This document shows positions 21,096 to 32,069 of a DNA stretch of 64,000 bases, one piece after another. The notes below the pieces were generated by a model. That model was not told the origin of the DNA, did not search any database, and saw only the letters and a program-made list of their open reading frames with translations. How positions within the stretch are numbered: the first letter of the stretch is position 1; each line of letters starts with the position of its first letter. The position numbers and the translations under genes are program-made. The DNA is from Rouxiella chamberiensis (lineage in GTDB: Bacteria > Pseudomonadota > Gammaproteobacteria > Enterobacterales > Enterobacteriaceae): NCBI RefSeq assembly GCF_026967475.1, contig NZ_CP114058.1:4092001-4156000 (forward strand), given 5' to 3'.

Positions 21096-22019
21096 TTACC
21101 ACGAGCGAATAAGTTTTTTCACCTTTATCAGCTTGCGTTTATAGCTCATCCGGACTTCTGGATGCAGCATAAATTGCACGATATCGACTTCTTCGATATT
21201 TTGCTTGATAGTGTCTCTATCATCCCACTTTGAAATAGTGACATGATTACGGTTAATAAACTCAATCCAGTGGCAGACTTGAAGGAATTTATATTCTCCT
21301 TTAAGTACCAATGACATTTGGTCTAAACCAAGACGGCAAAGTTTTATTTTCTCTTCATCCAGGTCGCTGGATAATGAACTTCCGTGTTTGAAGTACATAT
21401 AAGGACCGGTCGCCGAGAAATAAATGTTATTACAGTTTTTCAATACCTCGGGGAATATAAAGGCATCTTCGTAGCAAATATAGTGCGGAAACTTGCAACG
21501 CAATAAAATACTGCGCTTGATAAACTTGCCGATGAAATGCGCCTGAAATGCCTGGTGAATCAGGTATTTTTTGATGGCCACATGCTTGCTTATCTGCTTC
21601 GGCTGCAGGGGAGGATTGCTGATTGGCAGAGCGTTGTCACGCACTTCCGTCAGGCGCGTGATAAGCATGTCCGGCTGATTGCCGTTGAGGAAGTCGAGGA
21701 CTTCAATCAACGAATTAGGCTTGAGCTGGTCATCGCCATCGACCATTGTGATGTATTCACCACGTGCATGGGAGACGCCGAAATTTCTGACCTTACCAAT
21801 GTTCTTAAACCCGACATCGTACTGCACCACGTTGTCATGACCCTCGGCGAACTGCTCACAGATACGGCCTGTGGCGTCGGTTGAGGAGTCATTAATCAGC
21901 ATGATTTCGCACTGTGAGAAGTGGTCTCCCAGCGCTACGCTTACTGATTCAAGGCAGGCTGTTAAGTGCTGGGCACAGTTGTGCGCAGTAACGATAACAG
22001 TCAGGTCGTATAGTTTCAT
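21096..22019 (-). CDS. Family 2 glycosyltransferase
   Basis: 307-residue GT-A fold glycosyltransferase (GT2). The N-terminus YDLTVIVTAHNCAQHL, the nucleotide-sugar segment INDSSTDAT (residues 43-50) and the metal-binding VDGDDQ (Asp94-Asp97) are typical; no membrane segment is evident, so it probably acts at the inner face of the inner membrane on lipopolysaccharide, capsule or a related glycan. Donor and acceptor are not predictable. It stands alone, in DNA visibly more AT-rich than the ent genes and the yjdC-dsbD side, between the siderophore locus and tRNA-Phe, which suggests acquisition by transfer (inference). The ribosome site is weak (AAGAAAT). Confidence 0.82.
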   Translation of the reverse strand: MKLYDLTVIVTAHNCAQHLTACLESVSVALGDHFSQCEIMLINDSSTDATGRICEQFAEGHDNVVQYDVGFKNIGKVRNFGVSHARGEYITMVDGDDQLKPNSLIEVLDFLNGNQPDMLITRLTEVRDNALPISNPPLQPKQISKHVAIKKYLIHQAFQAHFIGKFIKRSILLRCKFPHYICYEDAFIFPEVLKNCNNIYFSATGPYMYFKHGSSLSSDLDEEKIKLCRLGLDQMSLVLKGEYKFLQVCHWIEFINRNHVTISKWDDRDTIKQNIEEVDIVQFMLHPEVRMSYKRKLIKVKKLIRSW

Positions 22020-22494
22020 TTTTATAATTTCTTGTTTACAGGGGTAATTTTTTCAAAAAAATCATGCAATCCTTAAACATTTTAACACTCCGTCTCAAAT
22101 CTGTCTTCGAGGGCGAAAAAAAATCTAACATAATTTTAGACAAAAAAGTGTGCATCGTGCGGTTAAGAAAAGAATTATTTAATCTGATTTATCACACTAT
22201 TTTCTTCACTAAAATCAATCTTACAATTATTACTTTAGTTAGATTTAATTATTCAACAATGGGAAAAGGCTTAAATAATTATTGTAGATAGCGGCTTGGA
22301 TAAGTTTGCAGCTAATTTACTTTTTAAAAGATGAGGCAGCTCAACTTATTATGTGGGATTTGTCTTGTTTTAACTGATGATGTGTCGAAAAGAAAAGTTA
22401 ATTGAGAGAAGAAAGAACTTAAGGAAATGAGTTAACGTTTATGGCGTTTTGCGTAGACAAACAGCACCTGGTAAAGATACCTGGATCTCAAAAG
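22020..22494. other. AT-rich non-coding stretch upstream of the glycosyltransferase
   Basis: About 475 bp of AT-rich DNA without a convincing gene. It must contain the promoter of the minus-strand glycosyltransferase gene, but no clear -35/-10 pair could be singled out. A 75-codon frame at 22064 has no ribosome site or family features. Confidence 0.5.
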
Positions 22495-22519
22495 CAAAAA
22501 ACCCGCCATAGGCGGGTTC
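22495..22519 (-). terminator. Rho-independent terminator after tRNA-Phe
   Basis: Stem AACCCGCC / GGCGGGTT with loop TAT; read on the minus strand it ends in six T. It begins 10 bp beyond the CCA end of the tRNA. Confidence 0.88.
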
Positions 22520-22528
22520 TTCTAAATA

Positions 22529-22604
22529 TGGTGCCCGGACTCGGAATCGAACCAAGGACACGGGGATTTTCAATCCCCTGCTCTACCGACTGAGCTATCC
22601 GGGC
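22529..22604 (-). tRNA. pheU: tRNA-Phe (anticodon GAA)
   Basis: 76-nt cloverleaf on the minus strand from GCCCGGATAG to CCGGGCACCA, with acceptor stem GCCCGGA, D-loop AGCTCAGTCGGTAGAGC, anticodon stem GGGGATT-GAA-AATCCCC, T-loop GGTTCGATTCC and encoded CCA. The E. coli counterpart pheU also sits beside yjdC and is a known integration site for genomic islands; here the 3' end faces the AT-rich glycosyltransferase stretch. Confidence 0.98.
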
Positions 22605-22748
22605 AACGGGGCGCATTAAACCGTATTGGCCCAACGCCGTCAACGCCTTTATGCAGTTTATCTCCTAAAAGGTGACTGACTGCTGGCTTTTCAAACAAAA
22701 AACATGATTTTTAGGCGCGTAGGGCGAAAATATGCCCGCACCTGCCGA

Positions 22749-23325
22749 TTAAGATAATGCCCCATGTTGACGACAGCGCGCAATATTCAGTACATCTTCG
22801 GCCAGACGATTGGCCACCTCGACATCACGAAGCTGGCGCTTCACCAGCAGTCTGCTGAGGCAACCTTCGAGAATCAGCTCCATCTGGTAAGCCACCATTT
22901 CGGCATCGTCAGACCCCATCTCCTGCAACAGCGCCAGCGTATAGTTAAACGACGCCTGTTTCTGTTGGTTCGGCGAGCTGATGGATCGGCGATTCTCTGT
23001 CAGGATAAAAACTGCACGCCGCAATAAACAGGCAGCCGGGATAACGCTGTTGTCTCACTTGTTCGTTCAGCACTTTATAACGTGCCAGCAACTTTTGCGG
23101 AGGAGTGAGGGTTTCATCCAGCAGCAACTGGCGTCGCCAGATATCTATCTGCTCACCGTGATGACGCAGGCTGTCGTACAGCAGCGCTTCGGCGTCCGGC
23201 CAGTAATGGGTAAGCTCACTGAGCGGGACATCCACCAGCTCGGCAATCGAGGCCATAGACAGGGTTGCCAGGCCACGTTGTTCCAACAGGTTGAGTGTTT
23301 GGTCCAATACTTGTTCACGTAGCAC
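22749..23325 (-). CDS. yjdC: TetR-family regulator YjdC, frame broken by one extra base
   Basis: TetR/AcrR-type regulator of unknown target. The first frame gives the helix-turn-helix half and WRRQLLLDE...RYPGCLFIAACSFYPDRESPIHQLA; the second gives the C-terminal half (EMVAYQMELILEGCLSRLLV...LNIARCRQHGALS). An extra A (TT at 22969-22970 on the plus strand) turns LADQQKQ into LAEPTETG and shifts the frame. Corrected length is 191 residues, the same as the E. coli protein. The GTG start at 23325 follows GAGGGA by 8 bases. It lies between pheU and dsbD as in E. coli. Confidence 0.9.
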
Positions 23326-23401
23326 GCTTTCTATCCCTCTTGTCTTGCAAAAATATATCGTCTCGATGCTAGTTGACCACTAGCTATCGCTACAGTGTCG
23401 T

Positions 23402-25175
23402 TTATGGCTGGGTATTGTGCAAATGCGCGGTAAACGCATTGCTGTCCATAAAGCCGGTAACGCGCGACTGCGGCAACTCTTTACCTTCGGCATCAAAAAA
23501 CAGAATCGTCGGCAATCCGAGCACCCTGAGGCGTTTGAGCAATGCCGCCTGCTCGGGACTGTTGCGAGTGACATCAGCCTGCAGCAGCAGGGTATTGGCG
23601 AGGGCATCCTGCACCTGCGGCGTGGTAAAAGTGTACTTGTCGAACTCCTTGCAGGCCACGCACCAGTCGGCATAGAGATCCAGCATCACGCGTCTGCCTT
23701 TGGCCTGCTGAAAGGCGGTATTCAGCTCGTCAACATTCCGAATCTTCTGAAACGCCAGAGTGTTCTCGGCAGAGTGCCGAGGGGTCGCAGGAGCAAATAC
23801 CCAATCCTGCAATGGACGACTGACGACAAGCGCCGCAGCGAAGAACACCAGTTGCAGCAGCCTGAACACGCCACGCGAGGTCTTCATGCTCAGCAACAGC
23901 GCCCAGCCGAAGAAGGCGACGCCCAGCAGGCTCCACAAGCGCAGGCCCCATACTTCGCCTATCACGCGTTCCAGCAGAAACACCGGCAGTGCCAGAATCA
24001 CAAACCCGAAGCCTTCTTTAACCGAATTCATCCAGGGTCCGCTGCGCGGCAGCAGGCGATTGCCGAAACAGGGTGGCGACAACAAGAGGAATGCCCATAC
24101 CGAAAGCATAAAGGTAGAGCGTACCGGCACCGGCCCAGGGATTTCCGCTCTGCGCGATATACAGCAAAATGGCGCTAAGCGGCGCGGTGGTGCAGGGCGA
24201 ACAGATAAGCCCCGCCAGCGCGCCCATCACAAATACGCCGACCCAGGATCCGCCTTTTTGCTCATTACTCAACAACGTCAGACGGGTTTGCAGCGAAGAG
24301 GGCAGTTGAAGGGTAAACAGGCCAAACATCGACAGGGCCAGCGCAATAAACGTCACCGACAGGCCGACAAGCACCCACGGACTTTGCAGCGCCGCCTGAA
24401 ACTGAAGCCCGGCCGCGGCAACGGTCACGCCAAGCAGCGTGTACGTCAGCGCCATGCCCTGTACGTACAGCATCGCCAGCAAAAAGATGCGCTTGAGGCT
24501 ATGCGGACGCTGGCGGCCGAGAATAATGCTGGAAATAAGCGGGTACATCGGCAGCACGCAGGGCGTAAAGGCTACGCCGATACCGATGAGCAGCGCCCAG
24601 AGCGGTGAAAATGGCAGGGGTGTCGGCTGGGGTGTGGTTTGCGCCGCGACAGGCGCGTCTTGAGAAGTGCTGGAGGCCTGTTGCGGGGAGTCCGCCGCAG
24701 TAGGGGCGGCCACTTCGGCGACTTCGGCCAGCGGAATATCGCGGGTTTCGGGCGGATAGCAGAATCCCGCTGCCGCACAGCCTTGATAGGTCACTCTCAG
24801 GCTGGCGTTGGTTCCGGCTTCCCTGAGCGGCAGCATCAGGTTGAGTTTATCGCGATAAATTTCAGAATCGCCAAAGAACTCGTCATGGTGCGCCAGGCCT
24901 TTCGGCAGAATATAGGCGGCAAGCGTGGCGTGGTTGGCGACAATGTCAATCTTTTGGCGATAGAGATAATAGCCGTCGCGTATTTTCCAGTTCAGCGCCA
25001 GATCTGCGCCTTTTTGCGAAAAATCGAAGCTGAAAGCCTGATCGACGGTCACGAAATGGGGTGAGCTGTTATTGCCAAAGAGGGAAGCTTCACTTCGACT
25101 CGGCAGTAACAAAAGGCTGCACAGCAGCAGGCAGACAAGCGGCAAATATTTCTTAAGAACTCGGTAATCCGTCAC
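23402..25175 (-). CDS. dsbD: Thiol:disulfide interchange protein DsbD, frame broken by one extra base
   Basis: Inner-membrane reductase that carries electrons from cytoplasmic thioredoxin to periplasmic DsbC, DsbG and CcmG. Three parts are visible: periplasmic alpha domain after a signal peptide with the cysteine pair in [14 protein letters not shown], eight-helix beta domain with [13 protein letters not shown] and [10 protein letters not shown], and C-terminal thioredoxin-like gamma domain with [14 protein letters not shown]. At 24066-24068 three T (minus strand) stand for two: [10 protein letters not shown] should read [16 protein letters not shown]. Corrected length is 590 residues (E. coli 565). 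The start is GTG 25175. cutA, which precedes dsbD in E. coli, is absent. Confidence 0.92.
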
Positions 25176-25302
25176 GGGAGCGTTTTCTCTGATGGTTGGG
25201 CGGGGAAAGGTGCAATCGCCTGTTTTTCAACCCGGCATTATACGCGCCATGAGAGGTGAGGAGAACGCCGGTAACGGTGGATTACAGGTCTTTACAGAGA
25301 AA

Positions 25303-25328
25303 GCGCCTAAAACCAGCGGCTTAGGCGC
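25303..25328 (-). terminator. Hairpin terminator after dcuA
   Basis: Inverted repeat GCGCCTAA / TTAGGCGC with a 10-base loop, 12 bp beyond the dcuA stop; on the minus strand it is followed by TTTCTCT, a modest T tract. Confidence 0.6.
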
Positions 25329-25339
25329 GACGAAAACTG

Positions 25340-26641
25340 TTAGAGGATGATGCTGCCCAGAGCAAAGCTGAACAGGACGGCGAGAACTATCGCCATCGTG
25401 CCCGGAATAAAGAACGGATGGTTAAACACGAAGCGGCCGATGCGCGTGGTACCGGTGTCGTCCATCTGCACGGCTGCCACGAGTGTAGGGTAGGTGGGCA
25501 GAATAAACAGACCGGAGACGGCAGGGAACGCGGCAACGGCAGTGAGCGGAGACACGTTGAGCGCCAGCGCCAGCGGCATCAGCGCTTTTGCCGTGGCAGC
25601 CTGCGAATACAGCAGCGCCGAGCTGAAGAAGAATATCACCGCCAGCAACCACGGATGCGCCTGAATCAGGCCGCCCGCCGTCTCTTTGATTCCGCCAAGA
25701 TTGGCCTGCACAAAGGTATCGCCAAGCCAGGCGACGCCGAGAATACAGATACAGGCGCTCATCCCGGCCTTGAAGGTGCCGGAAGAGAGAATGCGGTCGG
25801 TATCGACGCTGCACACCAGCGTAATCACCGTCGCCACGCTGAGCATGATGATCAGGATGGCGCTGTTGGTGGTCATCAATGGGGTCGTGATGAGGCCCAT
25901 TCCCGGACTGCTTATCACGGCGTAAGCCACAACAGAGAGCACGCCCAGCAGGAAAATCGCCACCGAAGCTTTGGCGCGTGGCTGAATCTCGAGGGTTTTG
26001 CTGCCGCGCAGCGTAATCAGCCCTTCGTTGAATCGCTTTTGATAGACCGGATCGTCATGCAGTTTCGAATCGAAAAACAGGCTGACAAAAATCGAGGTCA
26101 GAATTACCGCCAGCAGCGTTGACGGAATAAGCACCATCAACAGATGCAGATAACTCACGCCGTGCCCTTCCATGACGGAGGACATATACACTACGGCCGC
26201 AGAAATCGGCGAGGCGGTAATCGCGATTTGCGCCGCGACAACGGCGGTCGAGAGCGGTCGGCTGGGCTTGATGCCCTGCTCTTTCGACACCTCGGCAATC
26301 ACCGGCAGCGCCGACAGGGAAATGTTGCCGGTACCGGCCAGCACGGTCAGGCCGTAGGTGACGATCGGTGCCAGAATGGTGATATGGCGCGGATTGCGGC
26401 GCAGCAACTTTTCGGTTTGCAGCACCAGATAATCCATGCCGCCCGCAACCTGCATGGCGGAGATGGCGGCAATCACTGCCATCACGATGGAAATCACGTC
26501 AAAAGGAATGCTGCCGGGCTTGACGCCGAGCAGGGACAGCGCCAGAACGCCCAGTCCGCCTGCAAAACCAATCCCTACGCCGCCGAGGCGCGCACCCAGA
26601 AATATTGCGGCAAACACAATGACTAACTCAAGAATGACCAT
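25340..26641 (-). CDS. dcuA: Anaerobic C4-dicarboxylate transporter DcuA
   Basis: Dcu-family inner-membrane antiporter that takes up aspartate, fumarate or malate and exports succinate. 433 residues, the normal length, with about ten or more hydrophobic segments and the conserved GTGNISLSALPVIAEV, AITASPISAAVVYMSS and LPTYPTLVAAVQMDDTGTTRIG. ATG 26641 has AAGGGG 3-4 bases upstream. Downstream of aspA in the same direction, as in E. coli, where the pair converts and imports aspartate for fumarate respiration. Confidence 0.97.
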   Translation of the reverse strand: MVILELVIVFAAIFLGARLGGVGIGFAGGLGVLALSLLGVKPGSIPFDVISIVMAVIAAISAMQVAGGMDYLVLQTEKLLRRNPRHITILAPIVTYGLTVLAGTGNISLSALPVIAEVSKEQGIKPSRPLSTAVVAAQIAITASPISAAVVYMSSVMEGHGVSYLHLLMVLIPSTLLAVILTSIFVSLFFDSKLHDDPVYQKRFNEGLITLRGSKTLEIQPRAKASVAIFLLGVLSVVAYAVISSPGMGLITTPLMTTNSAILIIMLSVATVITLVCSVDTDRILSSGTFKAGMSACICILGVAWLGDTFVQANLGGIKETAGGLIQAHPWLLAVIFFFSSALLYSQAATAKALMPLALALNVSPLTAVAAFPAVSGLFILPTYPTLVAAVQMDDTGTTRIGRFVFNHPFFIPGTMAIVLAVLFSFALGSIIL

Positions 26642-26736
26642 AAACCCCTTTCCAATATTCTTTTAATTCACTTAACAAGAACTGAGAGGGGATTATTAAT
26701 GAAATGAAGATTGAAGGCAGGATTTTTTCTAAAAGA

Positions 26737-26770
26737 GAGGGCGCGAAGCTTAAAAGACCTTCGCGCCCTC
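26737..26770 (-). terminator. Strong hairpin between aspA and dcuA
   Basis: Perfect 12-bp inverted repeat (GAGGGCGCGAAG / CTTCGCGCCCTC) with a 10-base loop. On the minus strand it is followed by CTTTTAGAAAAAA. It lies 56 bp after the aspA stop and about 95 bp before dcuA, so it probably ends most aspA transcripts, with some read-through. Confidence 0.75.
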
Positions 26771-26825
26771 AAATAGTCTTAATCAGGGCAGGGGAATTCC
26801 GCCTGAAAGCCACTATTGGTGTTCG

Positions 26826-28259
26826 TTACTCGTTTTCATCCATATAGCGTTTGGCTTTGTAGGCCGGATGCATCAGGTTTTCGACAGAGAAAATGTCATC
26901 AAGCTCGGCTTCGGTCAGCAGGCCGCGCTCCAGCACGACTTCACGTACACTTTTGCCGGTTTCGGCGCAGATTTTGCCGACGATGTCGCCGTTGTGGTGA
27001 CCAATGAACGGGTTCAGATAGGTCACGATGCCTATCGAGTTGAACACGTAGAATTCACATACTTCCTTGTTGGCGGTAATGCCGTTGATGCATTTTTCCA
27101 GCAGGTTGTAGCAGGCATTGGTCAGAATGTGGATAGATTCGAACATGGCCTGGCCGATGACCGGCTCCATCACGTTAAGCTGCAACTGACCCGCTTCGGC
27201 GGCCATCGTGACACACATATCGTTGCCGATAACCTTGAAGCACACCTGATTGACGACTTCGGGAATGACGGGATTGACCTTGGCCGGCATGATGGACGAC
27301 CCGGCCTGCAACTCGGGCAGGTTAATCTCGTTGAGTCCGGCACGCGGACCCGAAGACAGCAGGCGCAGGTCATTGCAAATCTTGGAAAGTTTCACCGCCA
27401 GACGTTTCAGCGAGCTGTGCACCATGACGTAGGCGCCGCAGTCGGAGGTGGCTTCAATCAGGTCTTCGGCCGGAATACACGGCAGGTTGCTGACCTCGGC
27501 GAGTTTCTGCACCGCCAGCGCCTGATAGCCTTCGGGCGTGTTCAGGCGCGTCCCGATGGCTGTTGCGCCGAGGTTGACCTCGAGCAGCAGTTCTCCGGTG
27601 CGCAGCAGGTTGCGGGTCTCTTCTTTGAGCAGCACATTGAAGGCGTGGAACTCCTGGCCCAGCGTCATCGGTACGGCGTCCTGCAACTGGGTACGGCCCA
27701 TCTTGAGGATTTTTTCGAATTCCACCGCCTTGCGCTCGAAACCGTCGCCCAGCTGGGCAATGGCATCAATCAGTTTCAGCAACGAGGTGTATACCGCCAG
27801 ACGGAAGCCGGTCGGGTAGGCGTCGTTGGTGGACTGGCATTTATTCAGGTGATCGTTGGGATTGAGGAACTGGTAATCGCCTTTCTGATGGCCCATCAGC
27901 TCGAGGCCGATATTCGCCAGCACTTCATTGGTGTTCATATTGACGGACGTACCGGCACCGCCCTGGAAAACGTCGATCGGGAATTGATCCATGCATTTCC
28001 CTTTGTCTAACACTTCATCACAGGCCTGAATGATGATGTCGGCGATTTTGCGTGGAATGGTGTGCAGCTCTTTATTGGCTAGCGCGGCCGCTTTCTTCAC
28101 CATGACCATGCCCCTGACAAACTCCGGGACATCGCTGATTGTCGTGTTACTGATATAAAAGTTTTCAACAGCGCGCAGGGTATGGATACCCCAGTAGGCA
28201 TCGGCCGGGACTTCACGTGTGCCCAGCAGATCTTCCTCGATACGAATCGTATTTGACAT
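26826..28259 (-). CDS. aspA: Aspartate ammonia-lyase (aspartase)
   Basis: Deaminates aspartate to fumarate; cytoplasmic tetramer of the fumarase/aspartase superfamily. 477 residues, intact. The superfamily signature [11 protein letters not shown] (catalytic Ser loop) is present, with [29 protein letters not shown] and [17 protein letters not shown] 28259 has AAGG 5 bases upstream. The intergenic region with fxsA has a perfect CRP palindrome, matching the known catabolite control of aspA in E. coli. First gene of aspA-dcuA. Confidence 0.97.
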   Translation of the reverse strand: MSNTIRIEEDLLGTREVPADAYWGIHTLRAVENFYISNTTISDVPEFVRGMVMVKKAAALANKELHTIPRKIADIIIQACDEVLDKGKCMDQFPIDVFQGGAGTSVNMNTNEVLANIGLELMGHQKGDYQFLNPNDHLNKCQSTNDAYPTGFRLAVYTSLLKLIDAIAQLGDGFERKAVEFEKILKMGRTQLQDAVPMTLGQEFHAFNVLLKEETRNLLRTGELLLEVNLGATAIGTRLNTPEGYQALAVQKLAEVSNLPCIPAEDLIEATSDCGAYVMVHSSLKRLAVKLSKICNDLRLLSSGPRAGLNEINLPELQAGSSIMPAKVNPVIPEVVNQVCFKVIGNDMCVTMAAEAGQLQLNVMEPVIGQAMFESIHILTNACYNLLEKCINGITANKEVCEFYVFNSIGIVTYLNPFIGHHNGDIVGKICAETGKSVREVVLERGLLTEAELDDIFSVENLMHPAYKAKRYMDENE

Positions 28260-28439
28260 GAGAACCTTCTTTTTGGTGCTAAACCGTTACAGGCTGATTA
28301 GATAAATGTTACTGACGCTGGACTAAATAAAATAATACACCACTCAGCGCGGCCGTGCGGGCGATCATATGCTGCCTGTCGCGAATTGCACGCACTAAGT
28401 ACGACACGTTGATGCTTTAGGGACAATGCTTTGGATAAC

Positions 28440-28455
28440 TGTGAAATTTCTCACA
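28440..28455. promoter_or_regulatory. CRP-binding palindrome between aspA and fxsA
   Basis: TGTGA-AATTTC-TCACA matches the CRP core TGTGA-N6-TCACA exactly. It lies 181 bp before aspA and 174 bp before fxsA, so either promoter could be the target. Activation of aspA is the more likely from E. coli knowledge. A partial FNR-like element ending ATCAA is seen near 28500. Confidence 0.65.
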
Positions 28456-28628
28456 CTATTTATCTCGTCTGGCCCAACGGCGCGATTTAAATCACATCAA
28501 CAGGTTGAAATCACACGCCAACGATACCATCTCCTTGTAATCAGCCTTCATAGGATAAGCCTATGAAGCCCCCATTAAAGAGTTCTGGAACCCTGATTTT
28601 CGGAACTTGTCATTACAAGGAGAGCGCT

Positions 28629-29111
28629 GTGCGCTGGTTACCGCTACTGATTTTATTTCTGGTTGCCTACATAGAAATAACCTTATTTATCAAAGTTGCT
28701 GCCGTGTTGGGCGTCGCCATTACCCTGTTGCTGGTGGTTTTCACCTCCTGCGTGGGCATTTCGCTTGTGCGCAACCAGGGCATGAAAACCCTTTTCCAGA
28801 TGCAGCAAAAGCTGGCGCTCGGCGAAAGTCCGGCGGCGGAAATGGTCAAAAGCGTATCGCTGGTTCTGGCCGGATTCCTGCTGCTGGTGCCGGGCTTCTT
28901 TACCGATATCTGCGGCCTGCTGCTGTTGCTGCCGCCGGTGCAGAAAACGCTGACGCTGAAATTGATGCCGCATCTGAATATCTATCGCCCGGGCGGTGCC
29001 GGTCCGGCGGCAGGCAATACGTTCGAGGGCGAATTCCAGCGCAGGGACGACACCCCCGAGCGTCTGGTGTCGCCGCAGGAAGAAGACCGGCAGGATCCAA
29101 AGGATCGCTAA
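28629..29111 (+). CDS. fxsA: FxsA family membrane protein
   Basis: Small inner-membrane protein of 160 residues; in E. coli, overproduction of FxsA relieves exclusion of phage T7 by plasmid F, and its normal role is unknown. Four hydrophobic stretches fill the first two thirds (RWLPLLILFLVAYIEITLFI, LGVAITLLLVVFTSCVG, SVSLVLAGFLLLVPGFFTD, GLLLLLPPVQK); a hydrophilic acidic tail follows (EFQRRDDTPERL...). GTG 28629 is chosen: AAGGAG is 6 bases upstream and it aligns with MRWLP of the family; an ATG further upstream at 28563 in frame lacks homology. It lies upstream of groES as in E. coli. Confidence 0.93.
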   Translation: MRWLPLLILFLVAYIEITLFIKVAAVLGVAITLLLVVFTSCVGISLVRNQGMKTLFQMQQKLALGESPAAEMVKSVSLVLAGFLLLVPGFFTDICGLLLLLPPVQKTLTLKLMPHLNIYRPGGAGPAAGNTFEGEFQRRDDTPERLVSPQEEDRQDPKDR

Positions 29112-29117
29112 CATTGC

Positions 29118-29150
29118 GAGCAAAGAAAATTCAAAAAATTTTCTTTGCTC
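29118..29150 (+). terminator. 14-bp perfect hairpin between fxsA and the groE promoter
   Basis: GAGCAAAGAAAATT / AATTTTCTTTGCTC with a 5-base loop, 6 bp after the fxsA stop. No T run follows; the repeat directly abuts the heat-shock -35 element. It may end fxsA transcription or act as a cruciform or mRNA protector. Confidence 0.55.
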
Positions 29151-29180
29151 CCCTTGAATGGGCGTGTAAAGCACCCCATT
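29151..29180 (+). promoter_or_regulatory. Sigma-32 heat-shock promoter of groESL
   Basis: CCCTTGAA at 29151 and CCCCATTAA at 29174 match the RpoH elements (CTTGAAA and CCCCAT-T) with normal spacing, and resemble the known groE promoter. The groES start is about 90 bp downstream. Confidence 0.88.
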
Positions 29181-29233
29181 AATCAAACCACGAGGTCAGG
29201 ATAGACTTTCTACCTGGCGTTCAACCCAAATAA

Positions 29234-29561
<328 letters not shown>

Positions 29562-29589
29562 TCGTCTCTTCACCCATTTTCTGAACTGA

Positions 29590-31257
<1,668 letters not shown>

Positions 31258-31319
31258 TCATCCCCCGGCAGCTATTTTGCCTGTTCGGATGTGGCTGCGG
31301 CTGCATCCGGATTAAAAAG

Positions 31320-31347
31320 ACCCAGTCCTTGCGGCTGGGTTTTTTTA
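31320..31347 (+). terminator. Rho-independent terminator of groESL
   Basis: Stem ACCCAG / CTGGGT with loop TCCTTGCGG followed by seven T, about 60 bp after the groEL stop. Confidence 0.85.
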
Positions 31348-31626
31348 TGGCTGAATGTCGCCGAACGGGCGTTTTTTACCGCGCCTGCCTCTCTCGCTGC
31401 ATGGCTTCAAGACGGTGGATTGGGAAATTTTTACCTTTATTTTGTGGTATTCAGTAAGATAAGTCTCATCCTCGCGCATAAATAACGTGTAAACTAGAGA
31501 CGCGCTCTGCCACAAATTGTGTCGGATAATGCGTTGAATTCTGGGTAAACTCGGCAACGGATGCCTTAGATTGCGAAATGTTATCTGATAGGCGTTAAGT
31601 CATTCTCAAAACAAATGGGGAAAGAG
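31348..31626. other. Gene-free interval between groEL and yjeI
   Basis: About 280 bp with no supported gene; it should carry the yjeI promoter. A candidate -10 (TAAACT near 31490) was not strong enough to list separately. Confidence 0.4.
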
Positions 31627-31971
31627 ATGCGGATTAAAATGTTGCTTGGCTTGTCGGCAGTGATGCTGCTGGCGGGTTGTAGCACAGCACATCAATTAAG
31701 CTCTGCCGGTCAGCAGGTGAAATTCACCGATGAAAAACCGAGCAGCCAGTGTCAGCCCCTCGGAACCGTAACCGGTGCTCAGAGCAACTGGTTCTCCGGT
31801 ACCGCAGGTGACGGCAGCTCCATGCGCGGTGCGGCAAACGATCTGCGTAACAAGGCGGCGGACATGGGCGGCAACACCATTTATGGTGCCAACAGTCCTA
31901 CGCAAAATATCTTCTCCAGCTTTGCGCCGCTGGACAGCAAGATGGTTGGACAGGTTTACAAGTGCCCGTAA
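31627..31971 (+). CDS. yjeI: DUF4156 lipoprotein YjeI
   Basis: Small lipoprotein of 114 residues with signal peptide MRIKMLLGLSAVMLLAGC (lipobox LAGC, Cys18 acylated) and a DUF4156 domain (QCQPLGTVTGAQSNWFSG...AANDLRNKAADMGGNTI). Function unknown; related domains occur in the Rcs-linked lipoprotein RcsF, but no such role is shown here. GGGGA lies 5 bases before ATG 31627, so this start is preferred over the in-frame ATG 31615. It follows groEL as in E. coli. Confidence 0.9.
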   Translation: MRIKMLLGLSAVMLLAGCSTAHQLSSAGQQVKFTDEKPSSQCQPLGTVTGAQSNWFSGTAGDGSSMRGAANDLRNKAADMGGNTIYGANSPTQNIFSSFAPLDSKMVGQVYKCP

Positions 31972-32013
31972 GCGGCCAAAACCGTACTCTCTCGCCAATC
32001 GGCGACAGCCAAT

Positions 32014-32043
32014 AAAAAAGGGATGCCATTGTGCATCCCTTTT
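32014..32043 (+). terminator. Bidirectional terminator between yjeI and epmB
   Basis: Stem AAAAGGGATGC / GCATCCCTTTT with a 6-base loop (CATTGT); A runs on the left and T on the right let it serve both the plus-strand yjeI and the convergent minus-strand epmB. Confidence 0.88.
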
Positions 32044-32069
32044 GCTTATTGTGATCCCACGAGTACGTG

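Noticed and set aside
20777..21112. Open frame of 111 codons on the plus strand after entA
   Set aside because: It begins inside the T run of the entA terminator, has no ribosome site, no family features, and its end overlaps the glycosyltransferase gene on the other strand.
22064..22291. 75-codon open frame in the AT-rich region before tRNA-Phe
   Set aside because: No ribosome site, unlikely composition and no recognisable motif; AT-rich non-coding DNA explains it.
22529..22604. Prophage or integrative element at tRNA-Phe
   Set aside because: No integrase, phage gene or direct repeat of the tRNA 3' end was found within the window on either side.
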